Positions 1 through 7,083 of a stretch of DNA of 25,536 bases are shown here, piece by piece. The notes under the pieces are model-generated. The model was not told where the DNA came from. It was given only the letters and a program-made list of their open reading frames with translations, and searched no databases. The position numbers and the translations under genes are program-made. Numbering within the stretch: position 1 is the first letter of the stretch; each line of letters begins with the position of its first letter. Source of the DNA: CAZUZD01 sp964624465. GTDB taxonomy: Bacteria; Planctomycetota; Planctomycetia; Isosphaerales; Isosphaeraceae. The DNA lies in NCBI GenBank assembly GCA_964624465.1, contig CAZUZD010000052.1, positions 1-25,536 of the forward strand. The letters run 5' to 3'.

Positions 1-995
1 CGCGCCTCCTGGCCGCGCGCGATCGGCCCGATCAGCCGCGCGCCCGCGCCATGGACCCCCCGCGCCCACCACCGCAGCGGGCTCCAGGCGGCCGGCGCGG
101 CGGCGTCGAGCCCCCGGCCCAGGCCGTCGACGAACCGCGCCGAGCGGGCCGCGCCCGTGGCATCCCCCCGCGCCAGGTGCGCCAGCTCGTGCGCCAGCAC
201 GGCCCGCAGCTCGCCCAGGGTGAGGATCTGCAGCAGCGGCAGCCCCAGCAGCAGCGCCTCCGAACCCCGCCAGGCGACCACCCCGCAGCACGGCAGATAC
301 GCCAGCCGGATCTGCGACGGCGGCCGCGCCCCCAGCCGGCGCGCGATCTCGGCCAGCTCGCCGGCCAGCACCGGCGCCTCGTTGCGCCTCAGGATCGGGC
401 CCAGGTCCGCGTCCGGGTCGCCGGCGCCGTCGCGCACGGGCACGCCGCCCAGGGTCGCGATCACCCCCGGCCAGCCGCCGATCGGCTCGTCGCGCAGCCA
501 GCGGCCCAGCACCGGCACCACGCCGCCGGTCGCCAGCAGCGCAATGGTCCCCAGGTGCGTGCCCACCCCGTACACGCCCCGCAGGCCCGCCAGCCCCAGC
601 CCGCGCGCCGCCAGCCCCAGCCCGCCCACCGCCGGCGGGTCCGACATCGGCGCCGGCCGGGGCTCCGGGGTCGCGGACCCCGGCACCGGCACTGGCACCG
701 GCTCGGGCGGGGGTGGGTTCGGCACGGGCGTCGGCATCAGGGCGGATCGGGTGGCGGTCCACTCATGCGAGCCGGTGTCGCGGCGGCGGATGCGGAACCG
801 GCCGCCGCAACCCGGGCAGGTGGCGCGGGCGGCGGCGTCGGGCTCGGGCCCGATCGGGCCGGGATCGCCCAGCCGGGCCCCGCACGCCGGGCACGTCAGC
901 CGGGCCCGCGCCCGGGCGTGCGCCGGCGCCTCCGGGCCCCCGGCTCCCGGCTCATCCGGCTCGGCGTTTGCAGGGCTCTCGATCGACACGGACAT
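1..995 (-). CDS. Zinc-ribbon M48-like (or M56-like) metallopeptidase, membrane-associated, truncated at the window edge
   Basis: The frame is open from ATG at 993-995 down to base 1, so the C-terminus lies outside the window; about 331 residues are visible. Two CxxC pairs near the N-terminus (C35/C38 and C60/C63) form a zinc ribbon. A Pro/Val-rich linker follows, then a short hydrophobic stretch (LGTIALLATGGVVPVLG) that could be a membrane segment. The protease signature AVLAHELAHLARGD gives HEXXH at residues 269-273 (bases 177-191), with an Asp shortly after, as in M48 and M56 peptidases. It is divergent from a BlaI-type repressor. BlaI genes are usually paired with M56 BlaR1 sensors, so this may be the protease partner of that repressor. 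M48 is favoured by the general look of the segment around HEXXH, but M56 cannot be excluded without the missing end. An operator-like palindrome covers the start codon. Confidence 0.8.
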   Translation of the reverse strand, partial: MSVSIESPANAEPDEPGAGGPEAPAHARARARLTCPACGARLGDPGPIGPEPDAAARATCPGCGGRFRIRRRDTGSHEWTATRSALMPTPVPNPPPPEPVPVPVPGSATPEPRPAPMSDPPAVGGLGLAARGLGLAGLRGVYGVGTHLGTIALLATGGVVPVLGRWLRDEPIGGWPGVIATLGGVPVRDGAGDPDADLGPILRRNEAPVLAGELAEIARRLGARPPSQIRLAYLPCCGVVAWRGSEALLLGLPLLQILTLGELRAVLAHELAHLARGDATGAARSARFVDGLGRGLDAAAPAAWSPLRWWARGVHGAGARLIGPIARGQEA

Positions 996-1002
996 GTGTC
1001 CG
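989..1002. promoter_or_regulatory. Putative BlaI-type operator 1 over the protease start
   Basis: CGGACA-TG-TGTCCG is an inverted repeat with perfect 6-bp arms. It contains the core GACA-N2-TGTC, close to the TACA-N2-TGTA operators known for the BlaI/MecI/CopY family. It covers the ATG of the minus-strand protease gene. Its centre is 34 bp from that of a second copy, about three helical turns. Confidence 0.6.
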
Positions 1003-1012
1003 AACCCGGGGA

Positions 1013-1041
1013 TTGACGCTTAGAGACACTTGTCTTAGGAT
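1013..1041 (+). promoter_or_regulatory. Sigma-70-type promoter of the BlaI-family gene
   Basis: TTGACG at 1013-1018 and TAGGAT at 1036-1041 are separated by exactly 17 bp. Transcription should start near 1048, giving a leader of about 160 nt before the repressor start at 1210. The leader contains a perfect 8-bp hairpin (arms 1082-1089 and 1092-1099). The spacer of this promoter contains operator 2, so bound repressor would occlude RNA polymerase. Confidence 0.65.
1024..1035. promoter_or_regulatory. Putative BlaI-type operator 2 inside the promoter spacer
   Basis: AGACA-CT-TGTCT is a perfect 5-bp-arm inverted repeat with the same GACA-N2-TGTC core as operator 1. It lies wholly between the -35 and -10 boxes of the repressor gene, a typical autoregulatory position. 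Confidence 0.65.
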
Positions 1042-1209
1042 GCGAGCAGGCGCGGTCCGCCCGGATCGTGCCACCGCCGCGCCCCTCCGGACGGAGGGGT
1101 CGCGGGCCGCCCGCAGCCCCCCGCCCGCCACCGCCCGCTCCGCCGCCGGTTGCCCCCCGCCTGACCTCAGGCCTCCGGTGGCCCCTGAGCTTACTTCGCG
1201 AGGCCCCCC

Positions 1210-1617
1210 ATGGCCAAGAGACCCCCCTCGATCCCCGACTCGGAGCTCGACGTCATCAAGGTGCTCTGGCAGCGCGGCCAGGGCACGGTGCGTGAGGTGC
1301 TGGAGACCCTCAAGGCCGCCGGCCGGCAGTGGTCGTACGCCACCGTGGCGACCCTGCTCGACCGGCTCGAGGCCAAGGGCATGGTCGCCAGCGACCGCAG
1401 CGATCTGGCGTTCGTCTACCGCCCGCTGGTCGAGGAGCAGGAGGTCCGGGCCAAGCGGGTCGGCAACCTCGTCGAGAAGCTCTACGAGGGGCAGCCGGGG
1501 CTGCTGGTCCTGCACCTGCTGAAGTCGCACGGCCTCGATCCCGACCAGGCCCGCGAGGTGCGCCAGCTCCTGGACGGCCTCTCCGACGGCCCCCCCGACG
1601 CCCCGCCGGGCGCCTGA
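1210..1617 (+). CDS. BlaI/MecI/CopY family transcriptional repressor
   Basis: This 135-aa protein is the usual length for the family. The N-terminal winged helix-turn-helix is clear: PDSELDVIKVLWQRGQGTVREV, then the recognition-helix region SYATVATLLDRLEAKGMV, then the wing (ASDRSDLAFVYRPLV). The rest is the helical dimerisation tail. Family members repress their own gene and a protease or antibiotic/metal-resistance gene, and are usually released by proteolysis (BlaR1) or by metal (CopY). Here a HEXXH protease is divergent and a zinc-ribbon membrane protein follows 63 bp downstream. The two GACA-N2-TGTC sites upstream point to autoregulation. No beta-lactamase or copper pump is in view, so the regulon is unknown. 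The ribosome-binding site is weak. Confidence 0.93.
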   Translation: MAKRPPSIPDSELDVIKVLWQRGQGTVREVLETLKAAGRQWSYATVATLLDRLEAKGMVASDRSDLAFVYRPLVEEQEVRAKRVGNLVEKLYEGQPGLLVLHLLKSHGLDPDQAREVRQLLDGLSDGPPDAPPGA

Positions 1618-1680
1618 GCCGGCCTGGATCTTCGCCAGGGCTCCGACCTTCCCGATGAGACGACCGAGGACGCGCGAGTC

Positions 1681-3144
1681 ATGGCGGCAGGCCCCGGACC
1701 CGGTCCCGAGCCGACGATGGTCTGCCGGTGCGGCAAGTCGCTGAGCCTCAAGGGGGCCGCCCCCGGCCGCGTCGGCCGCTGCCCGCAGTGCGGCGCCACC
1801 TTCCAGGTCCCCGAGGCGCCCCGATCCCGGCCCCCCGCCGGCCGGCTGGCGCCCGCGTCGGCCCCGGCCCCGGATCTCGAGTCCCCGATCGACCTGGACG
1901 CCCCCGCGCCCGACGACCCCTGGCCGGGCCCGACGGCCGGCCCCTCGACGGCGCGGGCCGAGGCGATCCCGCTCGACGCCGGCCCCAGCCCCTCGGTGCG
2001 CCCGGCCGACGCCCTCGACCCGGACCTGCTCGCCGGCCTGGGCCCGGGGTTCGAGCCCGAGGACGAGTGGAACCCGGCCCCCGGCGGCTACGACCTGGCC
2101 CCCAGGGCCGAGGCGCCGAAGCCCAGGGCCCGCGACCTCGCCGGCCCGCCGGCCCCGCCCCGCACCCCGCGCGGGCCCCGCACCCCCCGCCCCGACGGTG
2201 CCACCTTCGAGCCGGCCGACGCCCCGGACCCGGACCGCGACGCGGCCCCGCGCCCCCGGGTGCCGATCGAGCCGGTCGGCCGCGGCGGCATCCTGCCCTT
2301 GCCGAAGCAGGCCGAGACCACCGTGCTCGGCTCCTTCCTGTACCCCATCTGGGACGGCCTGGGCCTGGCCTGGCTCGTCGCCCTGCCGCCCCTGCTGGCC
2401 GTCTCGGCGCTGATCGTCTTCAAGCTGATCCCCGTGACCGTCGCCGGCGGCAACATGGCCCTGCTCGGGCCGTTCGCCTTCGCGTTCATCATCGTGCTGG
2501 CCTTCCTGGTCGCCTTCCTGATGGCGATCTGGGGCGCGGTCGTCGTCGCCTCGGCGCACGGCGACACGCACCACCCCGGCTGGCCCGAGCTGAACCTGGG
2601 GGCGATCTTCGCGACCCTGATCCGCTGGGGCCTGGCCCTGGCGCCGGGGTGCGGCCTGATGGCGTACCTGGCGCGCCGGTTCGTGCTCGGGCCCGACGCC
2701 GGCGGCGCCGAGTGGGTGACGGCCGCGGCGCTGGTCGGCCTGGGCGGGCTCTACTCGCTGGTCGCCCTGGTGGCGCTGTACCTCTACGACGACCTGCTGG
2801 CCGCCAGCCCCACGCTGGTCGTGCCGGCCCTGTTCCGGTTCGGCCTGCCGCTGGTCCGCACGGTGGCGGTGTTCACCGGCGTGCTGATGCTCGGCGTCGT
2901 GGTGGTGCGGCGGATCGACCGCGTCAGCGACTTCTGGCCGCTGGTCTTCGCCGGCTGGGGCGGCTGCGTGCTGCTCGTGTACCTGGGCCTCGTCGTCGCC
3001 CGCCTGCTCGGCCGCGGCTACGCCGAACGCGCCGAGGCCCTCGGCTGGTTCACCCGCCGCTCCCGCGACGACGACGACGACGAGGATGAGGACGACGAGG
3101 ACGACGCCCCGGACGGCTCGACCCTGCCCGGCGCCGACCTCTGA
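1681..3144 (+). CDS. Zinc-ribbon polytopic membrane protein with an acidic C-terminal tail, function unknown
   Basis: The protein has 487 aa. An N-terminal ribbon has C15/C17 and C34/C37 (CRCG...CPQCG). A Pro/Ala-rich, low-complexity linker runs to about residue 205. Six hydrophobic segments follow at about 226-247, 259-290, 310-328, 343-365, 393-410 and 422-445. The C-terminus is strongly acidic (Asp/Glu-rich, bases about 3067-3105). The start used has GAGGA ten bases upstream; an internal ATG at residue 13 would still keep the ribbon. This ribbon-linker-membrane layout is common in planctomycetes, but I do not recognise a named family. It lies just after the BlaI-type gene on the same strand and could be co-transcribed. 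It converges with the next gene across only 10 bp. Confidence 0.85.
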   Translation: MAAGPGPGPEPTMVCRCGKSLSLKGAAPGRVGRCPQCGATFQVPEAPRSRPPAGRLAPASAPAPDLESPIDLDAPAPDDPWPGPTAGPSTARAEAIPLDAGPSPSVRPADALDPDLLAGLGPGFEPEDEWNPAPGGYDLAPRAEAPKPRARDLAGPPAPPRTPRGPRTPRPDGATFEPADAPDPDRDAAPRPRVPIEPVGRGGILPLPKQAETTVLGSFLYPIWDGLGLAWLVALPPLLAVSALIVFKLIPVTVAGGNMALLGPFAFAFIIVLAFLVAFLMAIWGAVVVASAHGDTHHPGWPELNLGAIFATLIRWGLALAPGCGLMAYLARRFVLGPDAGGAEWVTAAALVGLGGLYSLVALVALYLYDDLLAASPTLVVPALFRFGLPLVRTVAVFTGVLMLGVVVVRRIDRVSDFWPLVFAGWGGCVLLVYLGLVVARLLGRGYAERAEALGWFTRRSRDDDDDEDEDDEDDAPDGSTLPGADL

Positions 3145-3154
3145 GGCCGCCGGC

Positions 3155-3742
3155 CTACGAGGCGGGCCCGAGCGGGGGCAGCGCGGGAAACTCGGCGGCG
3201 AGGGACTCGACCGTCATGGGGGGCTGCGGCTCGAAGCCGCGCGCGGCCAGCCGGCTGGAGCCGAGGCTGATCTCCTTCTCGACCAGGTAGTACTTGTTGT
3301 ACCGCTCGATGGTGCCGTTGAGGCCGGTCAGGTCCAGCGCGGCCAGGAACGCGGCCCAGCGGCGGTTGAACCGCTCGACGCTGGCGATCAGGTCGCGGGC
3401 CACGGCGCGACGGCGGCGGCCGGCGGGGGCGGTGGTCGACCAGGCGGGTGGGCTCGGGGCGCCGGCGAGGTCCCAGTAGGGGGCGACGGCGCGGTCGAAC
3501 TGGTCGGACCAGTCGTGGGGCCCGCGCGCCACCCCGGCCCACTGCTTCAACCGCAGGTGGACCATGCCCAGCAGCTCGGCCCGCTGGCGACGGCAGCGGC
3601 CCCGCAGCCGCTCCAGGCCGTACTCCAGCTCGGCCCCCCGCCGCGCGAAGGCCGGCATGTCGAACAGGCCGAGCATCGTCCGCAGCGCCGGGTCGGTGAC
3701 CGTCAGCTCGGGAGGCAGTTCGTCCGGTGGCTCGTCACTCAT
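3155..3742 (-). CDS. Conserved-looking hypothetical protein, 195 aa
   Basis: The ATG at 3740-3742 begins MSDEPPDELPPELTV and the frame ends with TAG at 3155-3157. The frame is open further upstream but that sequence is low-complexity read-through. The protein is soluble and helical, rich in Arg, Trp and Tyr. One compact motif, ERYNKYYLVEKEISLGSSRL, looks like a structural core, and the C-terminus is Pro-rich. There is no signal peptide or membrane segment. It lies 83 bp downstream of the solute-binding protein gene on the same strand, so the two may share a transcript. I do not recognise a family; codon use matches the neighbours. Confidence 0.72.
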   Translation of the reverse strand: MSDEPPDELPPELTVTDPALRTMLGLFDMPAFARRGAELEYGLERLRGRCRRQRAELLGMVHLRLKQWAGVARGPHDWSDQFDRAVAPYWDLAGAPSPPAWSTTAPAGRRRRAVARDLIASVERFNRRWAAFLAALDLTGLNGTIERYNKYYLVEKEISLGSSRLAARGFEPQPPMTVESLAAEFPALPPLGPAS

Positions 3743-3825
3743 GGCGGACCCGTCCGAGGGCGTCGTTCCGTGCTGTCCCGCCGGGGCTCCGATCCGATCC
3801 GAACCAACCCGGCCCTGGACCGCGC

Positions 3826-5412
3826 TCAGCGGGGCGGGGGCGGCTCCTTGGCGGTGGAGAGGGCGTTGAGGCTGCGGCGGTAGTGCCAGAGCTGCCGGGT
3901 GCGGCCCAGGGTGTCGGTGCGGCGCTCCCAGGCGGCGGCGGCGGTGGCCAGCGCCTCGGCGGGCGGGGTGCCGCCCAGGGCGGCGGTCCGGGCGGTGTCG
4001 AGGTCGGCCAGGTAGTCGGCGGTGCCGGGGATCCGCAGGCCGACGACGACCCTCGGGGCCGTCAGGGTCCGGCTCACCGCGTCGCCCCAGCCCTTCGACT
4101 CGACCCCCAGCGCCGCGCCCGGGTCGGGCAGGCCCAGGCCCAGGTGGGCGGAGCGGACCGAGAGCATGGGGAAGGCCGGGTCGGAGGCGATGGACCCCGA
4201 GAGCTCGGGGCCGGCCAGGGTGCGGACGAACGACAGGGCCGCCTCGCGGGCGCGGCCCTCGGTGCGGGCCGAGACGCCGGCCAGCCAGCCGCCGCCGCGG
4301 GGCAGGAAGCCGGGCAGGTTCGTGGTCGCCGGTGGCCGCCACTCCTGGCGCCCGGGGTCATAGATCCGGTCCGAGCCGGGCAGGGGGGCGACCGCCACCG
4401 GCGCCGGCGCCTTCGGGTCGGTCCAGCGGCTGGCCCGCTCGGCCCGGTCGATCAGCAGCGCCGCCCGGCCCTCGCGGAACGCCAGGCGGGCGGCCTCGGC
4501 GTCGAAGCCGGCCATGCCCTCGGGGCCCAGGTCCTTCAGGGCCAGGAGCTTCTGCAACGCCTCGACGAACGGCGGGCCGGCGACGCGCGGAGCCATCGTC
4601 TCGGCGTCGAAGAGGAACTCGTAGCGGTCGGGCGACAGCCCCAGCGCGGCGGCGCGGGCCAGCAGCACGCTGCCGGCCACGCCCTCGGCGTCGGGCCCGA
4701 GCGCCACGGCCAGGCCCGACTCGGGCGTGCCGTCGGCGTCCCAGTCGCGGCCGTGGAAGAACTTCGCCAGGGCGTCGAGCTGCTCCCAGGTGGTGGGCGG
4801 GGCGAGCGTCACGCCGGCGGCGGCGGCGGCCTGGCGGTTGGCGGGGCTCTCGAAGGCGTCGCGACGGTAGGCCAGCACCAGCGCCGATCCGCCCAGCGGC
4901 AGGCCGATGCGGGTCTCGCCGTACTTGCCCACCTGCTCGCGGTACGGCTGCGCCACGTCGGCGAAGTCGAGCGGGTCGGGCCGGATCGCCGGCGCGTCGG
5001 GGTCGACCTCGCTCTCGCCCCGCGGGCGCTGGCCCAGCGGCAGCGTGTTCACGGGCCGGACGGCGCTCTCGGGGATCTCGGCCAGCGCGCCGGCGTCGAC
5101 CAGGGCGCCCAGCTCATCGCCGCGGAAGATCAGCACGTCGGCCCCGGCGCCGGCCGAGCCGGGGGCGAGCGGTTCGGCCTGGATCGCCAGCTCGACGCCC
5201 TGCTCGCGGGCCCACTCGCCGCTCTGCACCCGCACGGCCTCGAGGATCTCGCGATCGCCGACGGCCGCCACGGTCAGGGTCAGCCCCCGGAACGGCGTCG
5301 GCGGCTCGACCACCGCGCGCTCGTCGCCGCCACAGCCCGGGACCAGGCCCAATCCCAGGATCAGCCCGCCCACCAGGCCCCAGGCCGCCGCTCGCCGTCC
5401 GCCGCACCGCAT
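3826..5412 (-). CDS. Extracellular solute-binding lipoprotein (ABC sugar-type, family 1-like)
   Basis: The protein has 528 aa. The ATG at 5410-5412 gives a classic lipoprotein signal: basic start (MRCGGRR), hydrophobic core, and VPGC with the lipidated Cys at position 27. The body resembles family-1 ABC solute-binding proteins: an N-terminal VGDREILEAV strand-helix start, GLPLGGSALVLAYRRDAFE (the inner-lobe segment these proteins share), PPTTWEQLDALAKFF, and a C-terminal helical lobe. D223-x-D225-x-D227-G-x-x-E231 looks like an EF-hand-type calcium loop. No permease or ATPase gene is adjacent, so it is an orphan in this window. A promoter with a good -10 and -35 precedes it. The ligand is unknown; oligosaccharide is an inference from the family. 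Confidence 0.85.
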   Translation of the reverse strand: MRCGGRRAAAWGLVGGLILGLGLVPGCGGDERAVVEPPTPFRGLTLTVAAVGDREILEAVRVQSGEWAREQGVELAIQAEPLAPGSAGAGADVLIFRGDELGALVDAGALAEIPESAVRPVNTLPLGQRPRGESEVDPDAPAIRPDPLDFADVAQPYREQVGKYGETRIGLPLGGSALVLAYRRDAFESPANRQAAAAAGVTLAPPTTWEQLDALAKFFHGRDWDADGTPESGLAVALGPDAEGVAGSVLLARAAALGLSPDRYEFLFDAETMAPRVAGPPFVEALQKLLALKDLGPEGMAGFDAEAARLAFREGRAALLIDRAERASRWTDPKAPAPVAVAPLPGSDRIYDPGRQEWRPPATTNLPGFLPRGGGWLAGVSARTEGRAREAALSFVRTLAGPELSGSIASDPAFPMLSVRSAHLGLGLPDPGAALGVESKGWGDAVSRTLTAPRVVVGLRIPGTADYLADLDTARTAALGGTPPAEALATAAAAWERRTDTLGRTRQLWHYRRSLNALSTAKEPPPPR

Positions 5413-5508
5413 GAATCGCGCACTCCGTCCGCCAGGCCAGGGCTCGCCCCGGGCCGACGGTCCGTCGCCTGCGCGACCCCGCCGCCCCGGTTGTTTGAGG
5501 ACCCCTGC

Positions 5509-5538
5509 ATCGTATGCCACGCCCGCGCGGCCGGTCAA
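5509..5538 (-). promoter_or_regulatory. Sigma-70-type promoter of the solute-binding protein gene
   Basis: Read on the minus strand, TTGACC (5538-5533) and TACGAT (5514-5509) are separated by 18 bp. The predicted leader is about 90 nt before the ATG at 5412. It sits just outside the hairpin-repeat array. Confidence 0.6.
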
Positions 5539-5583
5539 ACCGCCCGGCGGCCGCCAGGTCGAAGCCCGCTGCGCCCACTCCGG

Positions 5584-5672
5584 GTGTGCCGTGGCCCGAG
5601 CGCAGCGTGGCCACGCCTCGGCGGCCGTCCGAATCGTCGTCGTGGCCACGCTCCGCTCGGGCCACGGCACAC
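5584..5672. repeat. Large hairpin: 32-bp inverted repeat with a 25-nt loop
   Basis: The arms at 5584-5615 and 5641-5672 match at 31 of 32 positions (left arm begins GTGTGCCGTGGCC, right arm ends GGCCACGGCACAC). The arms are two opposed copies of a unit that recurs at 5874-5920, 5951-5987 and 21496-21543. It lies in a region with no gene. Confidence 0.9.
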
Positions 5673-5695
5673 GGCAGCTCCGTCCGAGGCCGCTC

Positions 5696-5730
5696 GATCC
5701 GGGCTCCGCTCTGCGGAACCCGGGCACCCC
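5696..5730 (-). repeat. Inverted, diverged copy of the 49-bp repeat core
   Basis: This segment (begins GATCCGGGCTCCGC, ends CCCGGGCACCCC) is the reverse complement of 5770-5803 with about 31 of 35 positions conserved and one base inserted. It is itself a hairpin with 11-bp arms and one mismatch. Confidence 0.75.
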
Positions 5731-5755
5731 GGCAACTCCTCAATCGGACCCTCCC

Positions 5756-5804
5756 GCACGACGAACGCTGGGGTGCCCGGGTCCCGCGTGCGGGGCCCGG
5801 ATCC
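5756..5804 (+). repeat. 49-bp direct repeat, copy 1
   Basis: It is identical to 5822-5870, with a period of 66 bp. It contains an internal hairpin (CCGGGTCCCGC / GCGGGGCCCGG, one wobble pair). Confidence 0.95.
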
Positions 5805-5821
5805 AGGCGCCTCTCGAACCT

Positions 5822-5870
5822 GCACGACGAACGCTGGGGTGCCCGGGTCCCGCGTGCGGGGCCCGGATCC
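5822..5870 (+). repeat. 49-bp direct repeat, copy 2
   Basis: It is identical to 5756-5804 at all 49 positions. Perfect identity suggests recent duplication or gene conversion. Confidence 0.95.
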
Positions 5871-5873
5871 GGT

Positions 5874-5920
5874 GGCCTCCGAATCGTTGGCGTGGCCAGG
5901 CTGCGCCAGACCACGGCCCA
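5874..5920 (-). repeat. Dispersed hairpin repeat, copy at 5.9 kb
   Basis: Its sequence (GGCCTCCGAATCGT, then a CGTGG...CCACG hairpin) matches the reverse complement of 21496-21543 at about 41 of 46 positions. The centre folds as CGTGGCC-A-GGC / GCC-A-GACCACG with an A-A mismatch and a wobble pair. Confidence 0.8.
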
Positions 5921-5950
5921 CGAACGAACGGGGCTCGGCTCCCTGGCTGG

Positions 5951-5987
5951 TGTGGCGTGGCCTGAAGCGGAGCGTGGCCACGTCGAC
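5951..5987 (+). repeat. Dispersed hairpin repeat, diverged copy
   Basis: TGTGGCGTGGCCTGAAGCGG followed by AGCGTGGCCACG aligns with the left arm at 5584-5615, with a few substitutions and a two-base insertion. With 5874-5920 it forms a second, more diverged head-to-head pair around the array. Between about 5990 and 6093 no gene is seen. Confidence 0.65.
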
Positions 5988-6093
5988 GTGCCGGAAGCCG
6001 CCGCTGGTCGGGCCCGGTCACCTGTCGCCGCAGGTTCGTGGCAGGCTCCCCCTGCGATGGGGCGGGGCAGGCCCTCGGGGCGTGGGGAGGGAC

Positions 6094-6855
6094 TCAGGGC
6101 TGGGGCATCGGTGGGGGCTTCGGGGGGTTGTTCAGGAGGTCGAGCTTGAGCTTGAGATCGAGCGAGGCGGGGTAAGCGAAGTAGGCGCCGGCCACCTCGT
6201 TCCAGGCGGCCTTCTGCTCGGGCGCGAGCGTCTCGACCATCGCCTCGACGGCCTGCTTGCGATAGGCGTCGCCGGTCGCTGCCACTCCCCGGGCGGCCGG
6301 GCCCCTGAGCTGCATCAACTGCCGGAATTGCGTTTGATATTCGGCCTGGACCCGTCGGAACGCCTGCTGCTGCGCGTCGGTCAGCCGCAGCGGGTCCTGC
6401 ACCTCGGGTAGCCACCAGGCGTCGATGCCGATGCGGTGGACCATGATCTGATCAAACCGCTTCGACTGCTCGGGTCGGAGGATCGGCGCCAGGCCCGTCC
6501 GGACCGCGTCGGTGTAGGCTTCGCTGTCCGCCATCCGCGCGGCGAGCTGCTGCTCGCGAGGCAATTTCTGCATCGCCTGCGTTCGCTCGTAACGGGCCCG
6601 GAGCGTCGTGCGGTTGAGCGTCGCGATGGCGTCGATCTGCTCGGGGCTGAGGCCGAGCTCGGCCGCGACCTCTGGGGTCTCCAGGAGCACCATGCCGTGG
6701 AGGTACTTGTACTGGCGCAGCCCCCAGACCTTCCGGGCGATCTGCTCCGGCGTGAGCGCCGGCGCCTCCTGGGCCGGGAGTGCGGGAGGCATCAGCATCA
6801 GCGCCAGCAGCATTCCCAGCGGCAGCACCCGCCGCCGCGGTCGGTCGGTTCGCAT
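6094..6855 (-). CDS. Exported LTxxQ-type helical protein, periplasmic
   Basis: The protein has 253 aa. The ATG at 6853-6855 is preceded by GCAGGAG about nine bases upstream. It gives a Sec signal peptide (MRTDRPRRR, hydrophobic core, cleavage likely after LPA at residue 28). The mature protein is almost wholly helical and has repeated L-[TS]-x-x-Q-type motifs: LTPEQIARK, LGLSPEQIDAI, LRLTDAQQQAF and LAPEQKAAW. Such motifs are typical of Spy/CpxP-like periplasmic proteins and of many planctomycete exported proteins. A role in envelope stress or metal buffering would be inference only. The C-terminus ends in a Pro-rich tail. A start 19 codons upstream is possible but would bury the signal peptide. 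Confidence 0.75.
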   Translation of the reverse strand: MRTDRPRRRVLPLGMLLALMLMPPALPAQEAPALTPEQIARKVWGLRQYKYLHGMVLLETPEVAAELGLSPEQIDAIATLNRTTLRARYERTQAMQKLPREQQLAARMADSEAYTDAVRTGLAPILRPEQSKRFDQIMVHRIGIDAWWLPEVQDPLRLTDAQQQAFRRVQAEYQTQFRQLMQLRGPAARGVAATGDAYRKQAVEAMVETLAPEQKAAWNEVAGAYFAYPASLDLKLKLDLLNNPPKPPPMPQP

Positions 6856-6936
6856 CGCGGTCACTCCTGCGAGGGGCCAGATTCCGCCACAGGTCCCGAA
6901 GCGAAGGGCCACTGGGCGGTGCAGTTGCAGGACGTG

Positions 6937-6965
6937 ATGATATCACGCCCACGATGGCCCGGAAA
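6937..6965 (-). promoter_or_regulatory. Possible promoter of the LTxxQ protein gene
   Basis: On the minus strand, TATCAT (6942-6937) is a good -10 box. A weak -35 (TTTCCG, 6965-6960) lies 17 bp upstream. The leader would be about 75 nt. Confidence 0.35.
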
Positions 6966-6997
6966 CCCGTCGGTCGGGCCGGGCCACCAATGCTCAG

Positions 6998-7031
6998 CGG
7001 GGCGGCCCTCCGTTGCCGGAGGGCCGCCCCG
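6998..7031. terminator. Strong hairpin, likely transcription terminator
   Basis: A perfect 15-bp stem (CGGGGCGGCCCTCCG with its complement) closes a TTGC loop. It lies 52 bp past the stop of the 227-aa minus-strand gene and upstream of the LTxxQ gene. There is no T-tract, which is common in very GC-rich genomes. Confidence 0.6.
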
Positions 7032-7083
7032 CGGGGTGCGGCATCGAGGGGTGCTTCGGGATTCGAGCGAGAGGCGCCGGGGC

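Noticed and set aside
51..1016. Long plus-strand frames opposite the protease gene
   Set aside because: Gln/Arg/Pro-rich low-complexity translation with no family motif. The minus strand carries the zinc ribbon and HEXXH signature.
5756..5870. Possible CRISPR (direct repeats with a short gap)
   Set aside because: Only two copies, spaced by 17 bp, with strong internal hairpins and no cas genes. The same holds for 14003-14207.
3727..6411. A plus-strand frame of 894 residues across the solute-binding gene and the repeats
   Set aside because: It runs antisense through a lipoprotein gene and through hairpin repeats; repeats are translated as repeated peptides with no domain.
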